NCBI GenBank assembly: GCA_963921195.1
Contig: OY992540.1
Location: 170,841,923-170,905,922 of the forward strand
Origin: Pegoplata infirma
Lineage: Eukaryota; Arthropoda; Insecta; Diptera; Anthomyiidae
Reading direction: 5' to 3'
DNA length: 64,000 nucleotides
How positions within the stretch are numbered: position 1 is the stretch's first letter; each line of letters opens with the position of its first letter. Position numbers and translations under genes: made by a program. The notes under the pieces are model-generated. The model was given only the letters and a program-made list of their open reading frames with translations, did not search any database and was not told the DNA's origin. Shown in pieces: positions 46,084-56,757 of this stretch.

Positions 46084-46434
46084 TTTATTATTCGTTTATT
46101 TTTAAAAAATTTAACAATTTTGTAGACTCGGTTTACTAAAATTTCAGAAACGAATTGTGAAGAGAATAATTTTTAAATGTACAAAAATTAAAAAAAAAAA
46201 ATGAGATTAGAAAATCGTTTTCAGGTTCGAAAAACATGCCCAGTCACCTTAGTATTTACTAGGGTATTCAATTAATCGGGTTTCTGTTTTAATCGGTCAA
46301 TTGAGCAAATAATTAATCGGGGTTCAGATTTAATCGGTTAAATTTAAATTATTCGATTAATCGAATAAATTTTTTTTTATATTCGAATTTAACATCAAAC
46401 CCCGAACTTTTTGCACTTTTAAGTATTTTATTAA

Positions 46435-48130
46435 TAACACAGGGATACAAAATCGAACTTTTCGAATCCGAATAAGATGAAACCAAAAGCAAATGAATGT
46501 TGACATTTTACATAACAAAACCGTCAAGGCTTTTTTCTAGTTCAACACTAGAATTTTTTTACACGCATTTAAAGTTGGTGATTTTATAGCATTTCAAGTT
46601 TTTGTGTCCTAAACATGTCCTACTTTAGGGGCCCCAGAGGTCCTGGGGCCCTTATTGGACATGTGGAGTCAGCATCCAAACTTAACATAGTGGCTCCACC
46701 TTCTATAATTATGTGGACATTTATTCCGACATACGTCAAAATTGTGTTATTTTTCGTGTGCCATAGTCAAATGTTATACATATTTATGTTGGAAATAAAT
46801 GTTAACATAGTTCTCCAAACATATTTCTTAACAATTATGTTAACATAAGAAACGTCAAATTCATGAGTTTGTTGATGGCGACATTTTGGAAAAATACAAA
46901 TACACAAAAAACATTCGCTTTATAATTAATAAATGTGGTTTTTTGAAAGAACGTAACTAAATAACGTTAAATTAAAGCTTTTTAATTAAAAAAAAATGTG
47001 TTATATGTATTAAAAAAATAAATAAAAAATAAAATCCAAACGACCTTCATCAACAAATTCCTGAAAAAAATGAGTTAACATAAATTACGATTACACCACC
47101 CTTTAACATAAAATGAAAATACAAAAAAATTCTGCCGACGTTATCTCTTATGTTATCTACAATTTTATGTTGGTGTATCCGGAGCGTAAGATCTAAATTA
47201 CGTCAGCTATAACCGGTATGAATTTCGATATAATCGGTCCAGTACCTACTTACTGAACAGCCAAATGATTAAAAATAAACAACTGTGCACCATTGCGTAT
47301 GATTGTTATTAAATAGCAATTACAATATCAATCATACGCACAGTGGGCGCGAGATGCACTTTTTTTGTCAGAATTACTCTGCAGCCTTCAATTTTTAACC
47401 GATTTGAATTATTTTTTTTTTGCTGCTTGTAGCTTATTAAATTTCGCATCGACTTATGACGCCCGAATCTTTAATTTAATTTTTAAATATGTTTAAATTT
47501 GATTTCGAAAGTAAAAAAATGTGTTTTTTTAGTATTTTGGCTGTGAAACGCTAAAAACTTTACGGATCAAAATAATTATTGGCTTAACATAAAGGTATTT
47601 AAAATGGCTTTCATAGCTTCACGGGTCTTATTTGCAATAACTTACTTTTTTTGTTGATTTTTTGAATAGCTATAGCTGTATAAATTTTACTTGGTACTTA
47701 TCGTATGGTAATGATCAAGGAGATGGCTTTCATGCAAATGCATGTTTTTTCCCTTTGGTCATAGAACAGCACAAACAATATATCTTTGCGAATCAAACAA
47801 TTTGCTTTAAAATGGCATCGATTCGTTTGTGCATATTTTTGAATTCTGAATTCTGTTAGGGGTTTTTTTTTTTAAATAAAAGTAAAAAACAAGTGGATAT
47901 TTATGGTTTTTAGAGCATATTTTACGATTTTTAGTGCATATTTCAAGACTTTTAAGTGCATATTTTAGGCGCCTAAAACATAGTTTTTTAGTGCATGAAG
48001 GTCCTGTCCCTGGTAATGATATTACAAAAATCTAGCGCTGAACTAAAAAAAACCTTGAGGGTTTTGTTACGGAATATATCATCTTTCTTTTGCTTTTTCA
48101 TCCCATTTCGATTTGGTTGTTGCACTGTGT
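46435..48130. mobile_element. Family X element, copy 3
   Basis: The left end CACAGGGATACAAAATCGAAC with GATGAAACCAAAAGCAAATG corresponds to the inverted right end near 48,030-48,130 (CTTGAGGGTTTTGTTAC…TGCACTGTGT). An apparent further insertion occupies about 46,690-47,195. Base order otherwise follows copy 1. Confidence 0.65.
47716..48012. mobile_element. 297-bp hAT-like element related to 41,229-41,755
   Basis: Left end CAAGGAGATGGCTTTCATGC, right end ATGAAGGTCCTGTCCCTG, exact GTAATGAT duplications (47,708-47,715; 48,013-48,020). Inner TTTTTAGTGCATATTTC repeats tie it to the TGCATATTT family. Confidence 0.8.
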
Positions 48131-48557
48131 AACTAAGACTCCCTACAAAAAGTTAACCCAAGTAAATATTTTTTTTTAATCTCTAATTGTAAGTACAATG
48201 TTTTAAGCCGCTCAATAAAAAATTAGAGAAATCTCACGAACAGATTTTATAAAGGAATTTCATTCAACGGCTTCAGCGTGACAAAATATTTAAAATAATT
48301 ATCTATGGTGGCATTGCTTGAAAAATATTGGCGGATAAGCTCAACTCAAAAGTTGTTGTTTTCTTATTAAAATATATTTAGGGCCGAAATTGCAATAGTC
48401 TCTTCGAGTGATGAAAAAAGATATCTTAAAGATTCCAGAAGCATTCTGAAATGAAAAATGATTATTTTTAGATGTGCGCAAAAGTTTTGAGGTTAAAAAA
48501 TCGCGGTTTTATAGGTGATAATTTAGTTTCTGGCAGTATCGTAAACCGAAAAACCTA

Positions 48558-49623
48558 CACTCAAAAAATTATGACGGTAGATTCCATTACAAAAGACAGT
48601 TAAAACTACTACATTTGTTGTTGTTTAGGCGTCCACTACATTGTACGGTAAAATCAACCAAAAATTGTTGTTATTTTTAACTATTGCACTCAAAAAATTA
48701 TGTTAGTAAAATCAACTGAAAATGTCAGTTAAAATAACTACTTTGTAAGTTGTTTTGGGGTCAACTACTTTTTCAGTTAAATCAACTAACAATGTTAGTT
48801 ATTTTAACTGACAAAAAACAACTAACTTATGTAGTAAAAATTACTAACATTTGTAGTCAAAACAACTATAATATAGTAAAAATAAAATAAACAATATATA
48901 TTTTTTTTTTCAAAAAATGATTCAGAAAAAAAATGAAGACCAACTTTTTTCCAAGTTTTTTTTTTTTTAAAGTTGTGAAAAAAAATGTTTTTTTTTTTTG
49001 GAAAAAACTTTGAAAATTTTTCAGAGATAAAAAAAAAATAAAATTAACTACTTTAAATAACTGTTACTACATTACAGTACTTTTTTGTTAGTTATTCAAA
49101 AAAACGTCTTAAAATAACTAACAGAAATAGTTGTTTGATATTTTTCATACAAAAATAACTGACTTTGTAGTTGAAAACAACTAACTACTGTAAAATATAC
49201 AAACAACTAACATGTAGTAACTTACATAATTTTCTGAGTGTGATTAACAACTACAAAAAACTGTAAAAACTACTTCAAATTACAGTTGTTTTTACTGTAA
49301 CTCAAATTGTCTGAATTTTTTTATAAACAAAAAAAACTTCTAAACGTCTAAAACGGTTAAAATTATTTGGAAATAATTCCTGCACATTCGTTTTTCTAAA
49401 AATGTCTGGAAATTTATAAGTTTTTTTATAGACTAAAAACACCTACATAAAACAACTGCTACTACAATGTAGTAATTTTTTTGTATTTGTTTTTTAAAAC
49501 GACTACAAAAAACAGTTGTTTGAGATTTTTTATACAAAACAACTGAAATTGTAGTTAAAAACAACAAGTACTACTTACTACACAAATGATCGTCATGTAG
49601 TAACTGCAATAATTTTCTAAGTG
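48558..49623. mobile_element. Tc1/mariner-like element with AGTTGTTTT arrays (outer copy)
   Basis: Ends CACTCAAAAAATTATGACGG and ATAATTTTCTAAGTG with TA on both sides (48,556-48,557; 49,624-49,625). A second copy of the family lies inside it. Confidence 0.78.
48687..49241. mobile_element. Inner copy of the CACTCAAAAAATTATG element
   Basis: CACTCAAAAAATTATGTTAG at the left and ACATAATTTTCTGAGTG at the right. Arms carry repeats of TAGTTATTTTAACTGACA and TAGTTGTTTTGACTAC. The element is inserted into the left half of the outer copy. Confidence 0.75.
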
Positions 49624-49745
49624 TAAATATCAATAACTTAATGAAATAGTTAAATTCTAATCGTAGATTCGGATTTAGCGCATAAAAAGCTATTAGACAA
49701 ACTTATGGTGGTGGCAATGTATAAAAAATTTGGTCAGGGTAACCA

Positions 49746-50316
49746 CACTCAGAAAATTATGTAAGTTACTACATGTTAGTTGTTCGTATATTTTACAGTA
49801 GTTAGTTGTTTTCAACTACAAAGTCAGTTGTTTTTGTATGAAAAATATCAAACAACTATTTCTGTTAGTTATTTTAAGTCGTTTTTTTGAACAAATAACA
49901 AAAAAGTACTGTAATGTAGTAACAGTTAATTAAAGTAGTTAATTATATTTTTTTTATCTCTGAAAAAATTTCAAAGTTTTTTTTCCAAAAAATAAAAAAT
50001 AAATTTTCGTTTTCTTATTTTGCCCAACTTAAAAAAAAAAAAAACTTGGAAAAAATTTGATCTTCAATTTTTTTTCTGAAAAATTTTTTGAAAAAAAAAA
50101 AATTACATATTGATTATTTTATTTTAACTACATTTTAGTTGTTTTGACTACAAATGCAAGTAGTTTTTACTACATAAGTCAGTTGTTTTTTGTAAGTTAA
50201 AATAACTAACATTGTTAGTTGATTTAACTGAAAAAGTAGTAGACCACAAAACAACTTACAAAGTAGTTATTTTAACTGACATTTCAGTTGATTTTACTAA
50301 CATAATTTTTTGAGTG
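49746..50316. mobile_element. Inverted copy of the CACTCAAAAAATTATG element
   Basis: CACTCAGAAAATTATGTAAG at the left and ATAATTTTTTGAGTG at the right. The sequence is nearly the reverse complement of 48,687-49,241. Confidence 0.77.
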
Positions 50317-50762
50317 CAGAGCCATTTTTTGTAACCGAAATTTCTTTTTAGGACCTTTATAAAATATTTTTTTGAGGACGTGTTTAAAACACATCGCTAG
50401 GGTTATACAACAATGCCATATGCCCAGAAAGTTGGGTAATTTTGTTGAGGCTTAAACGTTTTTTAGCAGGACCGTGATTTGAATTAAAACTGAAAAATTA
50501 ATACACAAAAAAATGAGTGAAAGTACTAAAAAAATAAATTTCAGTTAATCGACTCAAATTAACCGATTTATTTTTTATTTAAAAATATGCAATTTTAAAT
50601 TATTCGAACAGTTAATCGTACAAAATTAATCGGTTTACCGATTAACAGTTAATATCCTAGTATTTACTATTTATGAATATAAAACAATTGTTTTTGTTTA
50701 TATTGATATCGGTTATGTTGATATTGACGGTGATGTTATTCTTGTGTGGTAATCTATATATA

Positions 50763-51410
50763 TAACAAGTAAAAAAGTTAAATTCGGCCTTGCCGAATGT
50801 AGTGATACCCTCCACAATTTCAAAAAGATTATTGCAAAAAACTTTATTTAAAAGGAAATTACTTTTGAAAAAAAAAAAAATTTTTGAAAAAAAAAATTTC
50901 CGCGAAAAAAAATTTTGGTAAAAAAAATCCGCGATTTTTTTCTTTTTTTGTCAAAAAATATGTTCGTACTTGTTTAAATACCATTTGGTGTTCATTTATG
51001 TTCATATATGCCAACCAGAAGCCGAATTAAAGCATTTTGTATTTTTAGGTTATATTGAATGTACTGAAATTTTTGAGGTGTGCTTACATTTTCGTTCATA
51101 ACTTTTGAACCGCTGAACCGATATCGCTCAAATGCAATACCAAACTTCTCGGAAGTACTTCCAATAAATATGTTAAGTTTGAGTCATCTCTGTGCAATAT
51201 TTTGTCCGCGACAGCATTTTCCACAGACAGACAGACAGACAGACGGACAGACGGACAGACGGACAGACGGACATCGCTAGAATGTCTTAAAATCGATCGG
51301 GCATCATGAATATATATACTTTATGGGGTCCCAGATCGATATTTCGATGAGTTACAAACAGAATGACAAACTTATATATACCCTCTATCACTTAGTGGAG
51401 GGTATAAAAA
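50763..51410 (-). repeat. Dispersed repeat family B, inverted copy
   Basis: From AAGTTAAATTCGGCCTTGCC through GACAGACGGACAGACGGACA (51,235-51,272) to CACTTAGTGGAGGGTATAAA. It mirrors 38,989-39,597 closely. Confidence 0.78.
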
Positions 51411-51412
51411 TG

Positions 51413-52721
51413 GATGTGTGTATGTATGTGGGTATGTATGTATGTTCCGTATGGACTCGAAAACGGCTGGACCGATCTTGATGAAATTTTCAGGGAATAT
51501 TCAGAATTGCCTAGGGAGTAACACTGTGCGGTCAGATTTTTGATTTTTTGCCAGTGGGCGGAGGGGCGTGGCAAAATCGAATTTTCACATTGCACCACTA
51601 ATGACATCAATATATAAAAAACGGATGGACCGATTTTGATGAAATTTAAACCAAAGATAGTACTAAATGAGTACTAACTATATGCCAAATTAGAGCGTAA
51701 TCGGTCAAATGGGAGAAAAATTCCATGCTTTTTTGCCTGTGGGCGGAGGGGTGGGCAAAATCGAATTTTTATATTGCACCACTAATGACATCTATATATA
51801 AAAAACGGATGGACCGATTTTGATGAAATTTAAACCAACGATAGTACTAACCAAATACTAACTACATATGTGCCAAACAAGAGCGTGACCGGACAAATGG
51901 GCGTAAAATGCCATGCCCCTTTGTATTGAATTGAATGTTATTTCTGCATGCTTCGCAATATGGCAAAAAACCGTTGATTCGATTTTAATTAAATTTTCAG
52001 AACTGATAGTGTTAACCGAGTGCGGTAATATAGGCCATGTTATACAACGATTGGAAAAAGGGGCGTAAAATGCCACGCCCCTTTGTACTATACTGGACGT
52101 TGTCTGCCTGTTTCGCAATCACCCAAAAACAGCTGAACCGATTCTCTTGAATCGGTTCAGCATATGCAATGCTAACCAAGTGCATATGTAGGCCATATAA
52201 GATCGTCATTGGAAAAAGGGATCAAAATTGCAACGCCCTTTGTACGATACTGACCACGATTGAACAAAGAGGAGTAATTTTCCACGCCCCTTTGTTTTAT
52301 ACTGAACGTCATATTTGCCTGTTTTGAAATCACGCAAAAACGGATAAGCCGAATCTGTCACTACTGAACTAACCGAGCGGGAACAGTATGTCATATGTAG
52401 AGCGCGATTCGGCAAAAGGGCATAAAATGTCACTCCCGTTTTTCATAAATAAAAAGTTATTTCCTCCATATTCGCAATCACACAAAAACGGCAAAACTGA
52501 TGTCAATGAAATTTGCAGCACAGACAGTACTAATCGAGGATGCAGCATGGAACTTTAGACTATAACGATTCGATAAAAATTCGTTTAATGGCACGCCCCT
52601 TTGTACTATACTTAACGTTATGTCTGTCTGTTTCGAAATCACGCAAAAACGGCTGCACCGATTTTGTTGAGATTTCTGTACCGATAGTGCTAATCGAGGG
52701 TGGAACTAAAAATTACTAGCT
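51413..52721 (+). repeat. Left arm of a large inverted duplication (Helitron-like?)
   Basis: Starts with GTATGTATG repeats, then ATGGACTCGAAAACGGCTGG and degenerate 120-160-bp units containing GGACCGATTTTGATGAAATTT and GGGGCGTGGC. It ends AACTAAAAATTACTAGCT. The 'ACCGATTTTGATGAAAT' units and a CTAGT-type end are common in non-autonomous Helitrons; that label is an inference. Confidence 0.75.
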
Positions 52722-54826
52722 GGACCCGGACCCGTGCTTTAATTTTGTCCGACACTACATTTAAATTAAGATGCAATATAAAACAGTTTTTTTCTTAGGG
52801 CCAGCACCGGGTATAGCTAGTATCAAATAATATTTATGACTAGCTAGTAATTTTTAGTTCCACCCTCGATTAGCACTATCGGTAGAGAAATCTCAACAAA
52901 ATCGGTGCAGCCGTTTTTGCGTGATTTCGAAACAGACAGACATAACGTTAAGTATAGTACAAAGGGGCGTGCCATTAAACGAATTTTTATCGAATCGTTA
53001 TAGTCTAAAGTTCCATGCTGCATCCTCGATTAGTACTGTCTGTGCTGCAAATTTCATTGACATCAGTTTTGCCGTTTTTGTGTGATTGCGAATATGGAGG
53101 AAATAACTTTTTATTTATGAAAAACGGGAGTGACATTTTATGCCCTTTTGCCGAATCGCGCTCTACATATGACATACTGTTCCCGCTCGGTTAGTTCAGT
53201 AGTGACAGATTCGGCTTATTCGTTTTTGCGTGATTTCAAAACAGGCAAATATGACGTTCAGTATAAAACAAAGGGGCGTGGAAAATTACTCCTCTTTGTT
53301 CAATCGTGGTCAGTATCGTACAAAGGGCGTTGCAATTTTGATCCCTTTTTCCAATGACGATCTTATATGGCCTACATATGCACTTGGTTAGCACTGCATA
53401 TGCTGAACCGATTCAAGAGAATCGGTTCAGCTGTTTTTGGGTGATTGCGAAACAGGCAGACAACGTCCAGTATAGTACAAAGGGGCGTGGCATTTTACGC
53501 CCCTTTTTCCAATCGTTGTATAACATGGCCTATATTACCGCACTCGGTTAACACTATCAGTTCTGAAAATTTAATTAAAATCGAATCAACGGTTTTTTGC
53601 CATATTGCGAAGCATGCAGAAATAACATTCAATTCAATACAAAGGGGCATGGCATTTTACGCCCATTTGTCCGGTCACGCTCTTGTTTGTCACATATGTA
53701 GTTAGTGTTTGGTTAGTACTATCGTTGGTTTAAATTTCATCAAAATCGGTCCATCCGTTTTTTATATATAGATGTCATTAGTGCTGCAATATAAAAATTC
53801 GATTTTGCCCACCCCTCCGCCCACAGGCAAAAAAGCATGGAATTTTTCTCCCATTTGACCGATTACGCTCTAATTTGGCATATAGTTAGTACTCATTTAG
53901 TACTAGAGTTGTCAATTATTCGACTTTCAACTTTGTTCGAATAATTCAAATAATTGTTTTTCCTCGTTCGATCAAACGATTAAAGATCAAAATTTATTCG
54001 ATTAATCGAAGAGAATAACGAATAAAAAAATTATTTTAAAAAATATTTTTATTAACAAAAAAAATAAACAATTCATATTAAAAAACTTAAAATAAGAGAG
54101 TTAAAATTTTTATTAACGAAAAAATGCATAAAAAACTTAAAAATAAAATAGTTAAAAGTTAAAAAAACTTAAAAATTGAATAAATGAGATCACTTTTAAT
54201 TTTAGATTTAGATTTAATACTTGTTGAGAAATAATTCAAATTCAAATTATTAATTAAAGTATTCAGACAAAATATATCATAAATGATTTTAATTTTTGTC
54301 AAATAAGACAACTTAAGATTATTTCAATCTTTTAAAAATAAAAGTTGACTCAATTTTTTTGCTTTCAAACGATTTTTGGTTTTTGTTTTTATTAAATTAG
54401 ATTTTGAAAACACTCTTTCGCTAATTGTTGAAGTAGATGATATAGTAAGAAGAGCATATAAAAGTTTATCTAATTTTTCTGTTCTTTTTTCAGATTTTCC
54501 CAAATATTCCATATCGTCTGATATATCGCTGAAGTCCTTTTTATTTTCTGAATTTTTAATAAGTTGAATTGAATTATTTAACTCGCATAAAAGATTATTA
54601 TTTTCATTACACAGAAAAAAAAAGTTGTCAATTCAATTAATTTCATTGTTAATACAATTAAACATTTAATTGAAAGTGAGCCTACATTGAAAATTGTCAA
54701 TACAACAATGACTTTTGTAACTTTTTTAAAAAAATCTAAAAATAGAATAATCTAAAAATAGAATAATCTAAAAATAGAAATAAATAAACTAAAAAAAAAA
54801 TAAATATAAAAAAAAAAAAAAAATCA

Positions 54827-54896
54827 TCCACCGGCAACGGGCATCGACCCCGCAACGTTAATGCTACGCGTCAGGTACACTACCACCGTGCTATCC
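54827..54896 (-). repeat. tRNA-like block 1
   Basis: Minus strand: TAGCACGGTGGTAGTGTACC (A-box-like) and GCGGGGTCGATGCCC (B-box-like, one change from GGTTCGANNCC), ending in CCGG. Confidence 0.6.
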
Positions 54897-55176
54897 TCAT
54901 ATATATTTGTACTTGTCTAAACAGCATATTTAAAAAAACACAAAAAAAAGAATGATAAAAAAATCTAAGGGTCGAACCAGAATCAAATGCGTAGCGCAAG
55001 ACGTAAAAAAAAAACAAAAACAAACACATCAAATTTGAAATTTTTACGTCCGTTTGATTTAGGTAACTCACATTTAAATATTAGAAACGAAAATTTTTTG
55101 GGCGTTACGCCTTACGCGACGTAATTTGATTCAGGTTGGACGCTAAAATAAGAAAAAAAAATATATATCTAAAATC

Positions 55177-55247
55177 ATCCGCCGGCACCTGACATCGAAC
55201 CCGCAACTTTCGTGCTACAAGTCTAGCAGACTACCACCGTGCTATTC
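55177..55247 (-). repeat. tRNA-like block 2
   Basis: Minus strand: TAGCACGGTGGTAGTCTGC and GCGGGTTCGATGTCAGG, closely related to block 1. The B box is intact. Confidence 0.62.
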
Positions 55248-55446
55248 CTCATATATATTTATAGTTGCCTTAATGTGTACATAAAGTGTCTGTAGAATCA
55301 GTGTGTACTCTTTGCTGTTTTTACAATAATAAAAAATGTGGCAATATATTTAAAAATAAATAATAATGTGGCTTCACACATGTTTAAAAAATAGAATAAC
55401 AAAAAAATAATCACAAATTAAAAAAAAAAAAAAAAAAAACAAGTGT

Positions 55447-55512
55447 TCCGCCAACTGGCAGCGAACCCGCAACCTTCATGATTCGAGTCTGGCACACTAC
55501 CACCGTGCTATC
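55447..55512 (-). repeat. tRNA-like block 3
   Basis: Minus strand: TAGCACGGTGGTAGTGTGCC and GCGGGTTCGCTGCCAG. Same A-box-like start as blocks 1 and 2. Confidence 0.6.
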
Positions 55513-56757
55513 CTCACATATATGTTTGCTTGATTAAATGAGTTTATAAAGTGTCTGTGTTATTAATAAAATAAAAATGAATTTTTGTCACATTAACAAT
55601 ATACATTGTTGATACAATTAAAAACGTTGTTGAACTAGTATTTAGTTGTTAACAATTTGTTTGGTTACTTTTGATTTTACGATATTTTTTTCTGTGTACT
55701 AATAACTTCCTCTATTTCAATACTTTTATCTGAATTATTGATATTGCTTTCAACATAAAATAATCTGGAGTATAATTCATTTGCATATTCTTTTGTTTCG
55801 CTTTTTGGAGAATATTTTAAGAAACTTTCATTGCTCGGAAAATTTCCAGAATTTAGAAAAATTATTAACGTATTTAACACTTTTATATGTCCCTCATTAA
55901 TTCTTATTTTAATACGTTTTAGTAAGTCTGATGCAAAAGAATTATTAAATTTTTATAAATTATTTATTAAAAACTTGATAACTCCCTCTAATTCTATAAT
56001 GGATGTGCTATCCAGGGCTATGGCTACAATATACTTTAACTTTCCTACATTTTGAATAAAATCTTTCAAAATTTATGAGAATAAATCAAATTCTAAGCAT
56101 TTATTTAATTTTTTAATTAAAAAAAATTGTTCGATTAATCGACATTAATTAATCGATTTATTCGTTATTCGAAAATCGTCATTTTTAAATTATTCGAACA
56201 AGAGTTGGGTTTTGTTTGATCGATTAATCGAGTTATTCTTAATCGACTGACAACTCTATTTAGTACTATCTTTGGTTTAAATTTCATCAAAATCGGTCCA
56301 TCCGTTTTTTATATATTGATGTCATTAGTGGTGCAATGTGAAAATTCGATTTTGCCACGCCCCTCCGCCCACTGGCAAAAAATCAAAAATCTGACCGCAC
56401 AGTGTTACTCCCTAGGCAATTCTGAATATTCTCTGAAAATTTCATCAAGATCGGTCCAGCCGTTTTCGAGTCCATACGGAACATACATACATACCCACAT
56501 ACATACACACAGATTTCTATTTCAAACGTACCACGAAAAAAAAAATGTTGTTGGATCAAAGTCAAACTTTGAGAGCTTATTGCCCTATATGAAAGTAACA
56601 AATCGTGGAACAAAAGTTTTCGTTTTTCGGAAAAATGGGCGAGATAGGCGTGGTCAAACATGGTAAAATTGAGCAATTTTTGCATGATGTCGCTTTATAT
56701 TTAATTTTTTCTACAGTAACTCCACGATTCTAAAATTTTCGAAACACATCTAATTTA

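Larger units (their letters stand above)
46260..50659. mobile_element. 4.4-kb hAT-like element with ATTAATCGG arrays, host of several insertions
   Basis: Ends TAGGGTATTC and GTTAATATCCTA, exact GTATTTAC on both sides (46,252-46,259; 50,660-50,667). Sub-terminal regions on both sides repeat TTAATCGGT/ATTCGATTAATCG. Nested inside are family X copy 3, the 47,716-48,012 element and the CACTCAAAAAATTATG elements. No transposase recognised. Confidence 0.82.
54610..55696. mobile_element. CACAGAAAA miniature element, copy 3, with three tRNA-like blocks
   Basis: Ends CACAGAAAAAAAAA and TTTTTTTCTGTG, TA on both sides (54,608-54,609; 55,697-55,698). It is inserted into the hAT transposase remnant. Arms repeat GTTGATACAATTAAA-type motifs. 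Confidence 0.83.
54324..56060 (-). pseudogene. hAT transposase remnant (C-terminal half), interrupted
   Basis: The C-terminal piece at 54,512-54,324 reads LLYALLTISSTSTISERVFS followed by SNLIKTKTKNRLKAKKLSQL and LFLKD. This is the hAT dimerisation (hATC) motif with its ER.FS core. Upstream parts at about 56,060-55,677 (VAIALDSTSIIELEG; INEGHIKVLNTLIIFLNSG; TKEYANELYSRLFYVES) contain an in-frame stop near 55,980. A CACAGAAAA element (54,610-55,696) separates the parts. The N-terminal zinc finger and catalytic start are not recognisable. It was the enzyme that mobilised the surrounding element; now dead. Confidence 0.82.
53904..56258 (-). mobile_element. hAT transposon with transposase remnants and ATTCGATTAATCG arrays
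   Basis: Ends TAGAGTTGTCA and TGACAACTCTA, exact TTTAGTAC duplications (53,896-53,903; 56,259-56,266). Sub-terminal arrays of TTCGATTAATCGA lie on both sides. The minus strand carries decayed hAT transposase pieces. The uninterrupted target survives in the other arm of the inverted duplication at 51,660-51,667. Confidence 0.92.
52842..56511 (-). repeat. Right arm of the inverted duplication, split by a hAT element
   Basis: Nearly the exact reverse complement of 51,413-52,721. It runs from AGCTAGTAATTTTTAGTTCC (52,842) to 53,903 and resumes at 56,259-56,511. The two arms' translated by-products differ by only one residue in 75 in places. The 120-bp spacer holds GCACCGGGTATAGCTAGT, a Helitron-like terminus. 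Confidence 0.78.

Noticed and set aside
52206..53705. Conserved small proteins present twice
   Set aside because: They are the same repeat sequence in the two arms of an inverted duplication, in frames without start context or codon bias.
54827..55512. Three working tRNA genes
   Set aside because: Acceptor ends do not pair and the anticodon stem is poor; they lie inside a miniature transposon.
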